Shown: positions 17,601 to 25,849, numbered from the stretch's first letter. The stretch: 64,000 nt of DNA from Bacillus thuringiensis (GCF_022095615.2 NZ_CP155561.1:1-64000); one strand, 5' to 3'. The notes: a model not told the origin generated them from the sequence alone. Numbers and translations: made by a program.

Positions 17601-18212
17601 TACTAATTTAGTATAAAGACTTTCAATCGTTTTTGGATCAAGTCCCCATGCACTCCCATTAACTACAGCATCCCTTAATAATAATAGATGGAGAGTTGCG
17701 GCCTGTGCATATACAGCTAGCGATTGTATTTCAAATCCTTTTATTCTAAATTCAGGCATACGAATAGCAAAACTATCATCTGTATTATCAAAACGGCTTC
17801 TTACTTCACCTTGAAGTGCGGGATTATTACGAGTTCTTTCATTTTCATTCCAATTTCGAAATGCCGTATTATAATTCGATAGAACTGCTCTTAAACCCTC
17901 ATATTGCCTTATGATACGTTCTCTCTCGACTTCGTTTATTCGTTGATTAATTAGTCCTTCAACAACAAGTAGAAGATTGTCCCAAACCGTGTTATTATTG
18001 AATGGCAAGTAAGTGATGTCTGTGACAAATACCTCATTTTGTTTGCGATTTTGGAATTGGCGTTCTACTACATTTCGGAAAATCTTCGAGGACTTTCCTT
18101 TAAAAAAAAGACGCTTTTTACGGATGATTGATTGAATTTGAAGGTCTTGCATAAGTCTACATACTTTTTTGTGATTCACTAAAAAGCCCTCTTCTCGTAA
18201 GGCAATTGTCAT
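14670..18212 (-). CDS. three-domain Cry protoxin with N-terminus replaced by IS3 OrfB fragment
   Basis: 1180 codons counted from the first ATG; the frame is open further upstream into OrfB (to about 18460). Residues 1 to about 73 are IS3-family OrfB (REEGFLVNHKKVCRLMQDLQ, VFVTDITYLPFNN with the first catalytic Asp). From about residue 75 the protein is Cry: helix 3 region LLLVVEGLINQRINEVERER, block 1 YAQAATLHLLLLRDA, block 2 RRDMTITVLDIISLFSNYDP, block 3 NSITQIPAVKA, block 4 YYRVRIRYAT, block 5 IIIDRIEFIPV at about 600, then a long C-terminal crystallisation half ending IESVELICMKSQ. The first ~100 residues of a normal Cry (helices 1-2) and the native promoter and start are missing. There is no internal stop. 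Whether a protein is made depends on transposase expression signals. I infer insertion-driven truncation; toxicity is doubtful without the start of domain I. Confidence 0.85.
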   Translation of the reverse strand: MTIALREEGFLVNHKKVCRLMQDLQIQSIIRKKRLFFKGKSSKIFRNVVERQFQNRKQNEVFVTDITYLPFNNNTVWDNLLLVVEGLINQRINEVERERIIRQYEGLRAVLSNYNTAFRNWNENERTRNNPALQGEVRSRFDNTDDSFAIRMPEFRIKGFEIQSLAVYAQAATLHLLLLRDAVVNGSAWGLDPKTIESLYTKLVCLINAYADHCTFVYRQGLQELRNRGNWRNFNNYRRDMTITVLDIISLFSNYDPRIYFYNTNTQLTREVCTEPIASSNWLNSYSNPNQFQQIENNLNPSPSLFSTLSTLFARTGFFYYDDLYTPKDAILNTSIRLTRTDGTTIITTPWQGALSPDISQERQLTFSGYKVYKVNSILSNTAVQFNGVQRADFHMVNEAGTAVPSRSIDLPLTTYYFSKTSNIPGTKSETPTYLDYTHILSSIRSTSVGTSYRNRSNIIAYGWTHTSAERTNRILPNSITQIPAVKAFALESGASVSPGPGHTGGDVVSLALSGRLIMRLTPASMDTYYRVRIRYATSYGASLMVQRWSPSGSVSGYFSSSPTGSYTKFGYMDTLVTNFNQSGVEIIIENRHYSNIIIDRIEFIPVNSTALEYEGRKDLEKAKKAVGSLFTNNGKEALKVDTTDYDVDQAANLIEYVPEELYANEKMILLDEVKHAKQLSESRNLIQNGNFEFHMDEWMTSNNVSIQADTLIFKGNYLKMPGSRETEGGTTRFPTYVLQKIDESKLKPYTRYKTRGFVGSSRDVRLIVERYGKDVDVILNVRNNLSFDTEAPSRIEASPCQSQPYPIIHDGCPTNIIDTNYYEGSQSGHANFKKEHRICHQSHQFDFHIDTGEICINKNPGIWVIFKISSPEGHATLDNIELIEEGPLVGESLVLVKKREKKWKNEMETRWLQTKEVYEKAKVEIDSLFTDTQDQALKFDTNISHIISVEHLVQSMPYVYNRWISDVPGMNYDIYKELERRITQAYSLYEHRNIIKNGDFNHGLNHWHATPYAKVQQIDGTAVLVIPNWSSSVSQNLCVEYNRGYVLHVTAKKEDMGKGYVTISDCNGNQKTLTFTSCNNYVSYEITNDQLDYRVGQGRNEQSCYNQNEITNDQLDYRVGQEMKEQRSYNPDEIINERRNYVTKTIDFLPDTDQVRIDIGETEGTFNIESVELICMKSQ
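14787..14954 (-). repeat. 72-bp tandem duplication inside the Cry C-terminal domain
   Basis: Two 24-codon units lie at 14954-14883 and 14882-14811. Each begins ITNDQLDYRVGQ; their second halves differ (GRNEQSCYNQNE and EMKEQRSYNPDE). A degenerate third start (IINERRNY) follows. The insert splits a segment that in other Cry proteins reads TSCEEGYVTKTVEVLP without interruption, as seen in the pseudogene near 25950. Confidence 0.8.
17985..18000 (-). other. IS3 OrfB / Cry junction
   Basis: The protein reads VTDITYLPFNN (OrfB) and then TVWDNLLLVVEGL (Cry). The exact crossover lies within the AAT-rich codons at about 17990-18000. No target duplication can be identified because the other side of the IS3 element is lost. 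Confidence 0.7.
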
Positions 18213-18433
18213 ACTAGGATAGCCATATTCCTTGTGTTTTATGTGAATCGCTTGAATTTGTTCACGCAGTGTATCATCCTTTGAAAAACGTAATTTTCTT
18301 TGCGTACGTGTTGAACGCCATTTATAGTAGCTAGAACGATTTAACTGAGCACTGACGACAAGCCAAATTACTTTGTATCGAGAACGTAGTTCTTCAATAA
18401 TCTCGTACTTCGTCGTTTGAGCAAAGACACCCC

Positions 18434-18754
18434 CTACAGATTTGGATACTGCTTTTTTAAGTACGCCACCTGTGCCTTGTAGTATTCCAACTCTTCTTCC
18501 ATACTATCGAATTTCGTACGAGGATGACCTTTCAAGGGATTTTTGAGGCCCTTATTACCACTACTTTTTCCACGTGAGTCTGAAATACCGCCTGTTTCTT
18601 GATATTTCCTAACCCACTCTATTAATTGCGTTCTACTTTTAAGTCCATATTTCTTCGCTATAGCTGCTTGACTACCCTCACCGTTTAAAAAACTTTCTAC
18701 AGCTTGTATCTTTAATTCATTTGAATAAGTTTGAAATGTAGACTTTTTTTCCAT
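18434..18754 (-). CDS. IS3-family transposase OrfA
   Basis: 106 residues, starting MEKKSTFQTYSNELKIQ (ATG 18754, after GGAGGAGATTTTATT). Residues about 15-60 form a helix-turn-helix (SQAAIAKKYGLKSRTQLIEW), followed by a predicted leucine-zipper-like C-terminus (EEELEYYKAQVAYLKKQ). OrfA binds the element ends and can combine with OrfB by frameshifting to form the active OrfAB transposase. It is the only intact IS3 OrfA in the window. Its OrfB partner is the fragment fused to the Cry frame. Confidence 0.85.
   Translation of the reverse strand: MEKKSTFQTYSNELKIQAVESFLNGEGSQAAIAKKYGLKSRTQLIEWVRKYQETGGISDSRGKSSGNKGLKNPLKGHPRTKFDSMEEELEYYKAQVAYLKKQYPNL
18452..18458 (-). promoter_or_regulatory. programmed -1 frameshift site (A AAA AAG)
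   Basis: Near the end of OrfA the minus strand reads TTA AAA AAG CAG, a classic A_AAA_AAG slippery heptamer of IS3-family elements. The -1 frame continues KKAVSKSVGGVFAQTTKYEI and stays open into OrfB and the Cry sequence. Confidence 0.7.
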
Positions 18755-18790
18755 AATAAAATCTCCTCCAAGTAGAAGTGTAACATCCAT

Positions 18791-19125
18791 GTTTGTTCAT
18801 GGTCTTTTTACACTGGCTACCTTAAGGGGATAATATCATTAGGGTGTCTTTTTACATGTAAATGAAATAAATTATAAACTAAAAAACTTATATATGGATA
18901 TCAGTAATTTGTAATACTCATTTAAAAAGACATTATATTTACTTCACATAAATACTGTAAAATAGTCTTCTATCAGAAGCCTATCAACTAATTCGGCGTC
19001 TATTGTTGATTTTAAAAAAAGTATTAATGTTCTTATAGGATATACTGCTAATGGTAGAGTAAAATTATATTATTATCGAATACAACCAAGATACGTTTAG
19101 AAATAATATGTGTTAAAAATAAAAT
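18791..19125. other. IS3 outer end and intergenic sequence
   Basis: The outer end of the IS3 element lies around 18830-18860 (AGGGTGTCTTTTTAC). The remaining sequence is AT-rich without a recognisable gene. Confidence 0.4.
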
Positions 19126-19155
19126 TAATCTAATATAAATATTTATATTAGATTA
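19126..19155. promoter_or_regulatory. 30-bp perfect palindrome
   Basis: TAATCTAATATAAAT is followed directly by its exact reverse complement ATTTATATTAGATTA. It ends about 25 bp before the ribosome site of the next small gene and is not followed by a T-run, so an operator is more likely than a terminator. Confidence 0.6.
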
Positions 19156-19192
19156 CGAACCAATTATTTAAATGAACAAGGAGGTAATCGAA

Positions 19193-19453
19193 ATGATTAA
19201 ATATTCTAAAATAAGCTTATCCAATGGAAATGAGTATATTATACCAATTCAATCTAATATTTTACTTGAAAAAGAACTTATAAATAAAGATGGAGAAATT
19301 TACAATAAATTCATTATAATTTCACAAACAGATTTAGAAACAGAAAAAAAGATGTATTTAACTCTAAATCCTCAACACATAGTGACAATTGAAGAAATCA
19401 ACATAAAACTACAAAACAGTATCCCTTCGATATTTAGAATTGAAAAAACATGA
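19193..19453 (+). CDS. small hypothetical protein
   Basis: 86 residues, MIKYSKISLSNGNEYII onward. I chose the ATG at 19193 because AAGGAGGTAATCGAA precedes it; an ATG seven codons earlier overlaps that site. The protein is soluble, Ile/Asn/Glu-rich, with a likely beta-rich fold and a segment LTLNPQHIVTIEEINI. The palindrome upstream suggests regulated expression. The family is not recognised. Confidence 0.6.
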   Translation: MIKYSKISLSNGNEYIIPIQSNILLEKELINKDGEIYNKFIIISQTDLETEKKMYLTLNPQHIVTIEEINIKLQNSIPSIFRIEKT

Positions 19454-19896
19454 TTAATACAAAACAAAAAACATCTCTTTGTTCTTCCCTTATTACGCTT
19501 TGAACATCTGTTTCTTGTAAAAGTTTACTTTGTTGATCCAATCTTTGAATCAACTCTAAATTTAGATGCTCTAATCGTTCTATACGTTCTCCTACCTAAT
19601 ACTTTTATGTGTTCTGTATCTGTGACTTTATCTATATCAACAGTTGCTATCTCACTTTCTCGAATACTTGTCATTGCTAGATTTATAGCCTGTTCTAGCG
19701 TTACGTTCTTCTTGTTCATAGCAGTTACTATCCGTTCTGTAGTTGATACGTCTTTATAATAAAAAATCCTAGAATTATTATTCCCACGCTCAAAAGGATA
19801 CCCCGCTTCCTCCAAAGCAAGACAATATTTACGCAAAGTACTTGAGTCAACACCTAAATTTTTGGCTACCTTAGATCCCCAATAAGTTTGAACCAT
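19445..19896 (-). pseudogene. MerR-like / DUF3967-type DNA-binding protein, frameshifted
   Basis: The N-terminus reads MVQTYWGSKVAKNLGVDSST and LRKYCLALEEAGYPFERGNN, the helix-turn-helix found in plasmid DNA-binding proteins of the B. cereus group that often carry a C-terminal coiled coil. After HIKVLG (about 19597) the frame shifts; the other frame continues GERIERLEHLNLELIQRLDQ, a coiled coil. Intact homologues run through this junction in one frame, so I call a frameshifted gene. A ribosome site (GAGGGGGGATAAA) precedes the start. It is convergent with the small gene at 19193. Confidence 0.65.
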
Positions 19897-20135
19897 ATTT
19901 TATCCCCCCTCTGCTCCAAGCTGTTCTTCAGTTACTATATAGTGTCTTCCTCCTTTAAAAAGGTAGCACCTTCTTTTTCAAATTCAAAGAGTTTTTTTAG
20001 AGTAGAACATCATAAACTCAACTATTTTTATACAAGTTTTTATGCACTGTTTTGTACTAATACAGGTCATTCCTAAGTCTAAAAAACCTTAATATCTCCA
20101 TCGTGTATAAAATCATGCATAAAAAAATAATAAAT

Positions 20136-20176
20136 AAAAAGAGAAATTCATTGATTTAACTAGAATTTCTCTTTTT
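20136..20176. terminator. terminator-like hairpin
   Basis: AAAAAGAGAAATTC pairs with GAATTTCTCTTTTT across a 13-base loop, followed by ATTT. It could end transcripts from either side; no intact gene leads directly into it. Confidence 0.6.
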
Positions 20177-20216
20177 ATTTGCTACCGATAATTAGACGTT
20201 ATGTTTACTTTGCATG

Positions 20217-20465
20217 AGTACTTATTCTCGGTCGGTTTTCTCTTTTTTACGATTTAATTCTTGTCGTTTGATCTTACTTTTTCTTTTTGGCTAAAGTGCT
20301 GGCTCGTCTTATGGGAGCGAACCACCACGTATTATGTATATATTTGTCAAATAAGAACTATTTTAGAACGATTGATTTAAGCGATTCGGCTCGTATACTC
20401 GCGCATTCAAGTCGAGCAATTTCCCCCCGTTTTTAGTCCGTTCGCCCTGACGAAAGTTAACAATC
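20217..20465 (-). pseudogene. coding-like fragment of unknown gene
   Basis: One minus-strand frame reads GERTKNGGKLLDLNARVYEP and later PKRKSKIKRQELNRKKEKTD, interrupted by three stops. It looks like a decayed C-terminus of a basic protein. The family is not recognised. The flanking bases up to 20740 hold nothing else I can support. Confidence 0.25.
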
Positions 20466-20739
20466 AACTGAAAAAAGTTTGGCAAGGATTTGTGTCATTT
20501 TTTATAACGTATTTCAACTTACTCGTATCCCAGAGATACGCTGACTATTCTAAGAATCCCATTGTTTATCTGAAACTTTTCTGTAAACCACAGTTATATG
20601 CACTTACCATATTAGATATAGCAATATGAGTATTAGTTTCTACATTTTTCAAATTTTCGTTCATTAAATCTCTAGGTGCTAATCACCTCAACGGAGTTGA
20701 AACAGTCCAAGGGATCTTCCCTGATCTCCAACTGCATTT

Positions 20740-21382
20740 GGATCAAACTTGCTTTCAAGGTGTATATCCAACGACTATTATACGCTGGGTTCATGAATAT
20801 GGCCATCTTATCTATCAAATTTGGAAGAAGAAAAATAAAAGAGTACAATTATCCTGGAAATTAAATGAGGCCTATATAAAAGTCAAAGGGCATAGCGTTA
20901 CCTGTATCGTGCAATTGATAAAGAAGGGTACACAATGGATATTCAACTTCGTAAAAAACGGGATCATCGGGCTGCCTACGCCTTTATGTAAAGGTTAGTG
21001 AAAATGTTTGGAGAACCAACGATTCTAACAACGGACAAAATACTGGCATTACTTTGTGTATTCAAAAAATTAAAGGAACAAGGCTTTTATAAACATACAA
21101 CGCATTGTACAATAAAGCATTTGAATAATCTCATATAACAGGACCATAGACATGTAAAACGTCATTTGGCCAAATCTGGAGGATTTCATAGTATTTGCCA
21201 TGCTTCGCGTACCTTGAAAGGTATTAAAACTTTTCATGCTATATATAAATGAAAACGAAGTTTGCAATAACCAAACTTCGTTTTTCGACGTACAATGAAT
21301 TACATCAATTATTAACGAACACATAAAATCCATCTGCGATCATACCAACTTTTCATCTGTTAAGAAACTTTGCAACAGAATC
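20740..21382 (+). mobile_element. group B IS6-family element, decayed and 5'-truncated
   Basis: Transposase codons are readable with frame changes and stops: YPTTIIRWVHEYGHLIYQIW, NEAYIKVKGH (the normal Asp-Glu-Thr is Asn-Glu-Ala), TILTTDKILALLCVF and HLNNLI followed by a stop. The 3' end keeps ACTTTGCAACAGAATC at 21367-21382. A hairpin of AACGAAG-type sequence near 21255-21290 is shared with other group B copies. The left end is lost. Confidence 0.7.
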
Positions 21383-21406
21383 TTTACAAGTATCATATAT
21401 GTTAAA

Positions 21407-21770
21407 AAATCACAAGATAGCGAAGGCGATACAATAAGTATCTTGGTCATAATTTAGAAAGATGCTTGTGTACAAATTAGAGTAGTATGGAGAAACAAGC
21501 AATCGTGGTACTTAAAACATTAACAAGCTCTCCAAATTATTCTCATTGTGGCAACAAAATTAAAGACGTGAAAGATCTAAACCTTCGTGAATGGAATTGC
21601 CCTTCTTGTGGTATGTATTATGATAGAGATATGAATACAGGAAAAAAATTCAAAAAAGGGGTCTTAAGGTTTCTAACCGTAGGGACTACGGAGATTTCCC
21701 TCTATAGAACCGAGGGATACTTTGGTCCCCCACTTCAAGCAACTTATTAGAGTGTTAAGTAAGTGGAATT
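21407..21770 (+). pseudogene. IS200/IS605-type TnpB C-terminal remnant with right end
   Basis: Positions 21487-21660 encode the C-terminal TnpB zinc ribbon and RuvC-III region: NYSHCGNKIKDVKDLNLREW, NCPSCGMYYDRDMNTGKKF (CxxC...CxxC, then DRDMN with the catalytic Asp). Upstream codons are broken. The sequence after it (21660-21760, with TTTCTAACCGTAGGGACTAC) is the element right end, which in intact elements also encodes the 3' part of the omega RNA guide. The N-terminal three quarters of TnpB are gone. Confidence 0.7.
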
Positions 21771-21876
21771 CGACCATATATTCTTTTTGATTTTAAAAGT
21801 CAGTCCCTTTTTCAAATCCATAAATTAGTAGATGTTACTCAATTATTAATAGTACCCCTCTTAAATAATTTTTAGT

Positions 21877-22107
21877 TCATATATTAAATGTTTTTTTCTT
21901 AGTTGGGTAATAATTTTTTAAATTCTTTTTGTATTCTACTTTATCTAACACATTAAATGGGATAAATTCCCCGGTACAATGAGAAGCTACAAATCCGCCA
22001 TAAATAGGATGCCAAATAATAATATATTGCTCTCCCATATATTGCACTTCATCAATCTGACGAATGGGAATCGCACCTGGCATTAATTTATCTCGGAATT
22101 GATACAT
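21877..22107 (-). CDS. small conserved hypothetical protein (paralogue of 43652-43897)
   Basis: 76 residues. Start chosen at MYQFRDKLMPGAIPI because AGGAGGTCTAT precedes that ATG. It shares with the protein at 43652-43897 the pattern GAIPI, then an acidic-Gln-Tyr segment (DEVQYMGEQYIIIWHPIYGG against DEIQYENEIYLIVWHPINNE), a SH-x-x-x-x-[FW]I motif and a KNLK tail. No known domain is recognised; the alternation suggests a small beta-rich fold. Confidence 0.6.
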   Translation of the reverse strand: MYQFRDKLMPGAIPIRQIDEVQYMGEQYIIIWHPIYGGFVASHCTGEFIPFNVLDKVEYKKNLKNYYPTKKKTFNI

Positions 22108-22149
22108 ATAGACCTCCTGAAATTTTTTATTTCCCTTATAATACATAAA

Positions 22150-22519
22150 AATTTGCTACTATTACCAAAATTCCTTGTGTTTTTTTTCGATATATTTTTC
22201 TAACATAGAGTCAATCAATACTACAGTTATTGGATTTTTCCCCAATCATATGAATTAAATCAATATTTTATTTTTAATGAATTGAACTATAGGCTTATAC
22301 AACCATTATACGCATAAGTTATAGATTTACGATACGAGAAAGCCCCTGCAGGGCTTAAATCCGCCATTAGACATGGGATGAATGTACCGCTTTTACGTAG
22401 CGAAACATGTTAAAATGGCTTAAAAGTCATGCACAAGACTCTAAAACCGTACAACTTTATAGAGTTAGTATTTAGTATGTATTATAATAGTAGTTTTTCT
22501 TTTTTACTGAGACCTGTGA
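22150..22519. other. intergenic region with a GC-rich hairpin
   Basis: A compact hairpin AAGCCC-CTGCA-GGGCTT lies at about 22341-22357, followed by TCCGCCATTAGACATGGGAT. This GC-richer patch in AT-rich DNA resembles the structured ends of IS200/IS605-type elements, but no transposase is next to it. No gene is supported. Confidence 0.3.
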
Positions 22520-22527
22520 ATTTTCCC

Positions 22528-22860
22528 TTTCTCAATTCCTTCCCCCCCCTCTTCTAGAGCACGTGCTAATTTAACTTCTTCATAATTCTCACGAGCTTCT
22601 GACACTATTCGGAATGAGGAGTCATGACTCATATTTTTCAATAGATTTACTTTGCTTCCATTCGTTATTTGACCAATTTTGGAATTTCAACAAAATGAAT
22701 TTCTATATCATCACTTAGTATCTGTTGCTTTTTACTATTCCATAACTGCCCTATGGTGTGAAATGAATCATCCTGGGAGAATAATATAAAATCTATTAAG
22801 TTATTGGTAATTGTTTTCCAAGGTGAACAATATGGCATCCCTTCTTGACATTAAAATTGT
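22528..22860 (-). pseudogene. Rpn-family (PD-(D/E)XK) recombination-promoting nuclease remnant
   Basis: The minus strand reads ITNNLIDFILFSQDDSFHTI, QLWNSKKQQILSDDIEIHFV, EIPKIGQITNGSKVN and, after what looks like an internal deletion, NMSHDSSFRIVSEARENYEE before a stop near 22528. These are hallmarks of the C-terminal part of Rpn/transposase_31 proteins. The catalytic N-terminal half is missing. Confidence 0.55.
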
Positions 22861-22866
22861 TCTCGG

Positions 22867-22918
22867 TTATTTATCTAATAGATATTCTATTTAGTATACA
22901 TATCTATTAGATAAATAA
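22867..22918. repeat. long perfect inverted repeat (19-bp arms)
   Basis: TTATTTATCTAATAGATAT (22867-22885) and its exact reverse complement (22900-22918) flank a 14-base loop. It lies about 100 bp upstream of the gene at 23017 and could be a bidirectional terminator or an operator. Confidence 0.65.
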
Positions 22919-23016
22919 AAAACATATTGAAAAGATTTTTACATAAACATATAGGAGAGTAAATTTGCTTTTTTAACTATAAAAGGAATTTTCAGAACAA
23001 AAGGGAGGCGTATGTC

Positions 23017-23574
23017 ATGGACAACAAGCATCAAAAACACACACAAAGTGAATCACAAGATAATCCCCTTGTAACTGATTTTGAATCCAAAATGCAACAA
23101 CATCCAAATATAAAAGAAAAGAATCATCGATTACCATTCAATATTTTGTTAAATATTCCAAATGGATTTCAGATACAAAAGGAAAAAAAACCAAAAGTGA
23201 TGTATGATTTAAATCATCTTTCCATGATAAAAGAAACATGTAAAAAATCCATTGAAGTGGATAATTGTGGGTACGTTGATATTGATTTACATGCTTTAAA
23301 GATAAAGGGCAGTTTATCTTATTTACTTAATCTATATATTGAACCAATCAATGATGGGAAAATATACAAAAAAAATTCTAGGGATGGTTCTATCGCTTTA
23401 TCATATAAAGAAACATTACATGTTGACCACGTAGTAAAATATAGCGTGGGACAATTACCCTATTATGTTATTGATGATGAACATGTCCAAATACGCCATT
23501 TAGAAATAAAAGTATTTGATGAAAATTACAATGTGGTAAAAGTTTCTGGGGAATTTTATTTTGAGTATGAATAA
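23017..23574 (+). CDS. hypothetical protein, beta-rich
   Basis: 185 residues with a strong ribosome site (AAAGGGAGGCGTATGTC). The first 40 residues are hydrophilic and His/Gln-rich (NKHQKHTQSESQDN). The rest alternates in a beta pattern (CGYVDIDLHALKIKGSLSYL, VKYSVGQLPYYVIDDEH) and contains two Cys. No signal peptide or membrane segment is seen. The build loosely recalls spore-surface proteins of the B. cereus group, as does the protein at 54018-54581, but I cannot assign a family. It stands alone between an Rpn remnant and an IS3 remnant. Confidence 0.6.
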   Translation: MDNKHQKHTQSESQDNPLVTDFESKMQQHPNIKEKNHRLPFNILLNIPNGFQIQKEKKPKVMYDLNHLSMIKETCKKSIEVDNCGYVDIDLHALKIKGSLSYLLNLYIEPINDGKIYKKNSRDGSIALSYKETLHVDHVVKYSVGQLPYYVIDDEHVQIRHLEIKVFDENYNVVKVSGEFYFEYE

Positions 23575-23954
23575 CAATTAAAAAATAATGAAATTTTCTA
23601 TCAACCTTTAGATTCTTGTATAAATATTGTGTACATTAGAATTAATAGTGATACCGAATATTTTATTGTTTAGATGGATTTGTTTTTTGACAAACTTCTA
23701 TCTTCATAAAGTCTTGCCTTTCTTTAATCAATCCTATTGTCTCTATTGAAGTCAATATACTTTTTGCTGACGGGGAAATATCCAATCCTAACATGGTATA
23801 ACTTCGTTTTTTGATAAAAGAGGACCACACGCCTGTTTTACTGAGTTGAAACAAGGGATTAAGAAATATATGATGTACTATAACCATTATAGATATCAAT
23901 GAAATTTAAAGAAGATGACTCCTTTTGGATGTTCTTACTCCAAGTAGACAGTAA
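23575..23954 (-). other. intergenic region with a weak open frame
   Basis: A minus-strand frame at 23663-23899 reads MISIMVIVHHIFLNP and TMLGLDISPSAKSILTSIET. It may be a gene remnant, but there is no ribosome site and no family resemblance, so it is not called as a gene. Confidence 0.2.
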
Positions 23955-24800
23955 TAGATTAGGTGTCTTTTCATTAAGCAGCCTTAATTCCAAATTCAAT
24001 AGGACTAAGGTTGTTTAATTTTTTTTGAAATCTTTTGTTATTGTAATAGCCCATATATCTTTTAGTAACCTTAAAAACTTCTGCTTTTTCATGAAACGTA
24101 TGTCTATAAAAGCATTATGCCTTAAAATGACTAAATAAACTCTCTATACATGCATTATCGAAACACTTTCCCTCCCTAGACATACTCACAGTTATTTTGT
24201 GCTTTTTAATTATATTTTTTTGACGTATACTGATAACCTCGGTCAATATATAATACTGCTTCGTGGACTTTTCTTTTTCTTAAGGCTTTATTAACTGTGT
24301 CTGTAACTAATTTAAAATTGTTGTATTCACTCATTTGATAGGACACAACTTCCTTATTGTAAAAGTCTAGTATCACGGAAAGATATTTGCCCTTATTGTT
24401 AAAGGTAAGTTAGGTTATGTCTGTAACCCATTTTTCATTTGGTCTTGTAGTTAAAAACTCTCTGTTTAACAGATTTTCCGACAAGACGCATTGTTCTTTT
24501 AAACCAAAATGCCTCCACTTTTTCTTTTGAATCTTAGCTTATAGGCCCAGAATACCATCATTTTTATATTTTTCAATCCAACTATCTATAACTGAATATG
24601 TAACTCCCAATTCCTCTATATAAGTACAATTCAATAGCTTCCATTTTAAAATCCATTGAAAAAGTTCATCTAATTTTACCCATAAAAAAATCCCCTCCAT
24701 AGTAAACAGGGTAATGTGCTTTCTTTTTCCTGTCTACTATAAGGCGATCATATCATCTTGATGTTGCTTGTTTTTCCTGAAATTCCCTTTATAAAGGGTT
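23955..24800 (-). pseudogene. IS3-family element, decayed transposase
   Basis: On the minus strand, OrfB landmarks appear in several frames with stops: a KWVTDIT-like stretch near 24420, a TYSVIDSWIEKYKNDGIL-like stretch upstream near 24560, and a C-terminal AYYNNKRFQKKLNNLSPIEF-like end near 24000. The outer end with TCTTGATGTTGC (about 24755) resembles that of the remnant at 1-580. The element is dead. Confidence 0.6.
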
Positions 24801-24837
24801 TAAATTACTATTCGGCCTTTTTTATTTTTTAATCTCC

Positions 24838-25085
24838 TCACTTTATTTTTGAAATTAAAATAATTGTAAACTGGCAACGTGTAGTTTTTTTATCTATCCA
24901 TTTGGCATATGAATAATCCATTGCTAAAAAGGTTCCTCATTTTTTTAACAAATAACTAAATGAATACACTCTAATGGAAACCCCTGATTTTTACTTTCTA
25001 TCTTTGATATAAGGTATGTCGTTTGTAACGATTACATTCACATATCCTTTGTTGCGTCGCCTTTAAAAAATTTCCTTATGAAGAA
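24838..25085 (-). pseudogene. decayed copy of the 75-residue gene at 30973
   Basis: The minus strand after the 25106 gene reads GTGAATGTAATCGTTACAAA, TATCAAAGATAGAAAGTAAA and so on, matching 30973-31200. The ribosome site has become AAGGAAATT, the GTG start is GCG, and in-frame stops appear (for example TATCAAAGATAG). It is a pseudogene. Confidence 0.7.
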
Positions 25086-25105
25086 TATTTTCATTATATT
25101 TAACA

Positions 25106-25372
25106 TTAGTCGTCGTGCCTATATTCCCCTCTACGATCACCATCATGATAATTTTGTTCATCCCGATAACTATATCCATAACGAATTTTTTCTATATTTA
25201 TGGCATCTAAACTTGTATAACAATCATTTCCATTTCGTTTAATCCAATAAATAAAATCCTCACATTTCTCTTCTGTAAACCGAATAAAGATCCCCTCTCC
25301 TTCAAATCTTCCAGCGGAATACACCTTTATTCGATCTCCCTCACATAAATCAAAAAGACGTTTTCTTGTCAT
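25106..25372 (-). CDS. small IKVYSAG-family protein, copy 1
   Basis: 88 residues, starting MTRKRLFDLCEGDRIKVYSA. It shares the pattern GDxIKVYSAGxxEGxG, then a hydrophobic F-x-x-W segment, then YTSLDAINIEKI with five other proteins in the window, which suggests a small five-stranded beta-barrel (Sm/SH3-like). The tail is His/Asp/Tyr-rich (RDEQNYHDGDRRGEYRHDD). It is about 90% identical by eye to the copy at 30663-30929. Function unknown; soluble, no signal peptide. Ribosome site AAGGGAGACAG. Confidence 0.75.
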   Translation of the reverse strand: MTRKRLFDLCEGDRIKVYSAGRFEGEGIFIRFTEEKCEDFIYWIKRNGNDCYTSLDAINIEKIRYGYSYRDEQNYHDGDRRGEYRHDD

Positions 25373-25483
25373 GTTAGCTGTCTCCCTTTGCTAAAATTAT
25401 TCATTTCACAAATAGCATATGCTGTACATAAGCCTATTGACTGGGCGTTTTAAAATCATATATTTATTTTTGTTATTTAAAAA

Positions 25484-25740
25484 GTGTTGTTGCAAATTTT
25501 CCGAACAGATAAAAAGTTAGTATGTTGCAGATAGATTTTATGCAATCGTTAGTAATTGATGTAACTCATTGTACGTCGAAAAAACGAAGCTTGTTTGTTG
25601 CAAGCTTCGTTTTCATATATATAGAGCATGAACGGTTTCAATACCTTTCAAGGTACGTGAAGCATGACGAATGCTATAAAATCCTGCGAATTTGACAAAA
25701 CGTCTTTTTACATATCTATGGTCTTGTTTCAAATGAGTGT
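25484..25740 (-). mobile_element. group B IS6-family 3' fragment
   Basis: A degenerate inverted repeat (GTTGTTGCAAATTTT) at 25484 is followed by the 3' tail and hairpin GAAGCTTG-TTTGTTG-CAAGCTTC (about 25588-25610). Codons for the transposase C-terminus (RHVKRRF, RHASRTLKGIETVH-like) then run on the minus strand to about 25740. Confidence 0.65.
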
Positions 25741-25849
25741 CTGGGTTTTTAATTGTAAAATATCTCAATTTTAAATCAACAATTACAAATACTAAATAAA
25801 CCCATTTTTAGGATGTTTATAATTTCTAATTTTTTATAATTTTAAACAT

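Larger units (their letters stand above)
24838..25449 (-). repeat. left arm of a ~0.6-kb inverted duplication
   Basis: Read on the minus strand, this segment parallels the plus strand at 30583-31200: the same upstream sequence (AATAGCATATGCTGTACATA in one orientation), the same 88-residue gene, and the same second gene, here decayed. The arms are clearly homologous but diverged. Confidence 0.85.

Noticed and set aside
22341..22400. GC-richer hairpin as an omega RNA or riboswitch
   Set aside because: Only one short stem is convincing and there is no adjacent TnpB or regulated gene, so it is kept only as a note in the gap description.
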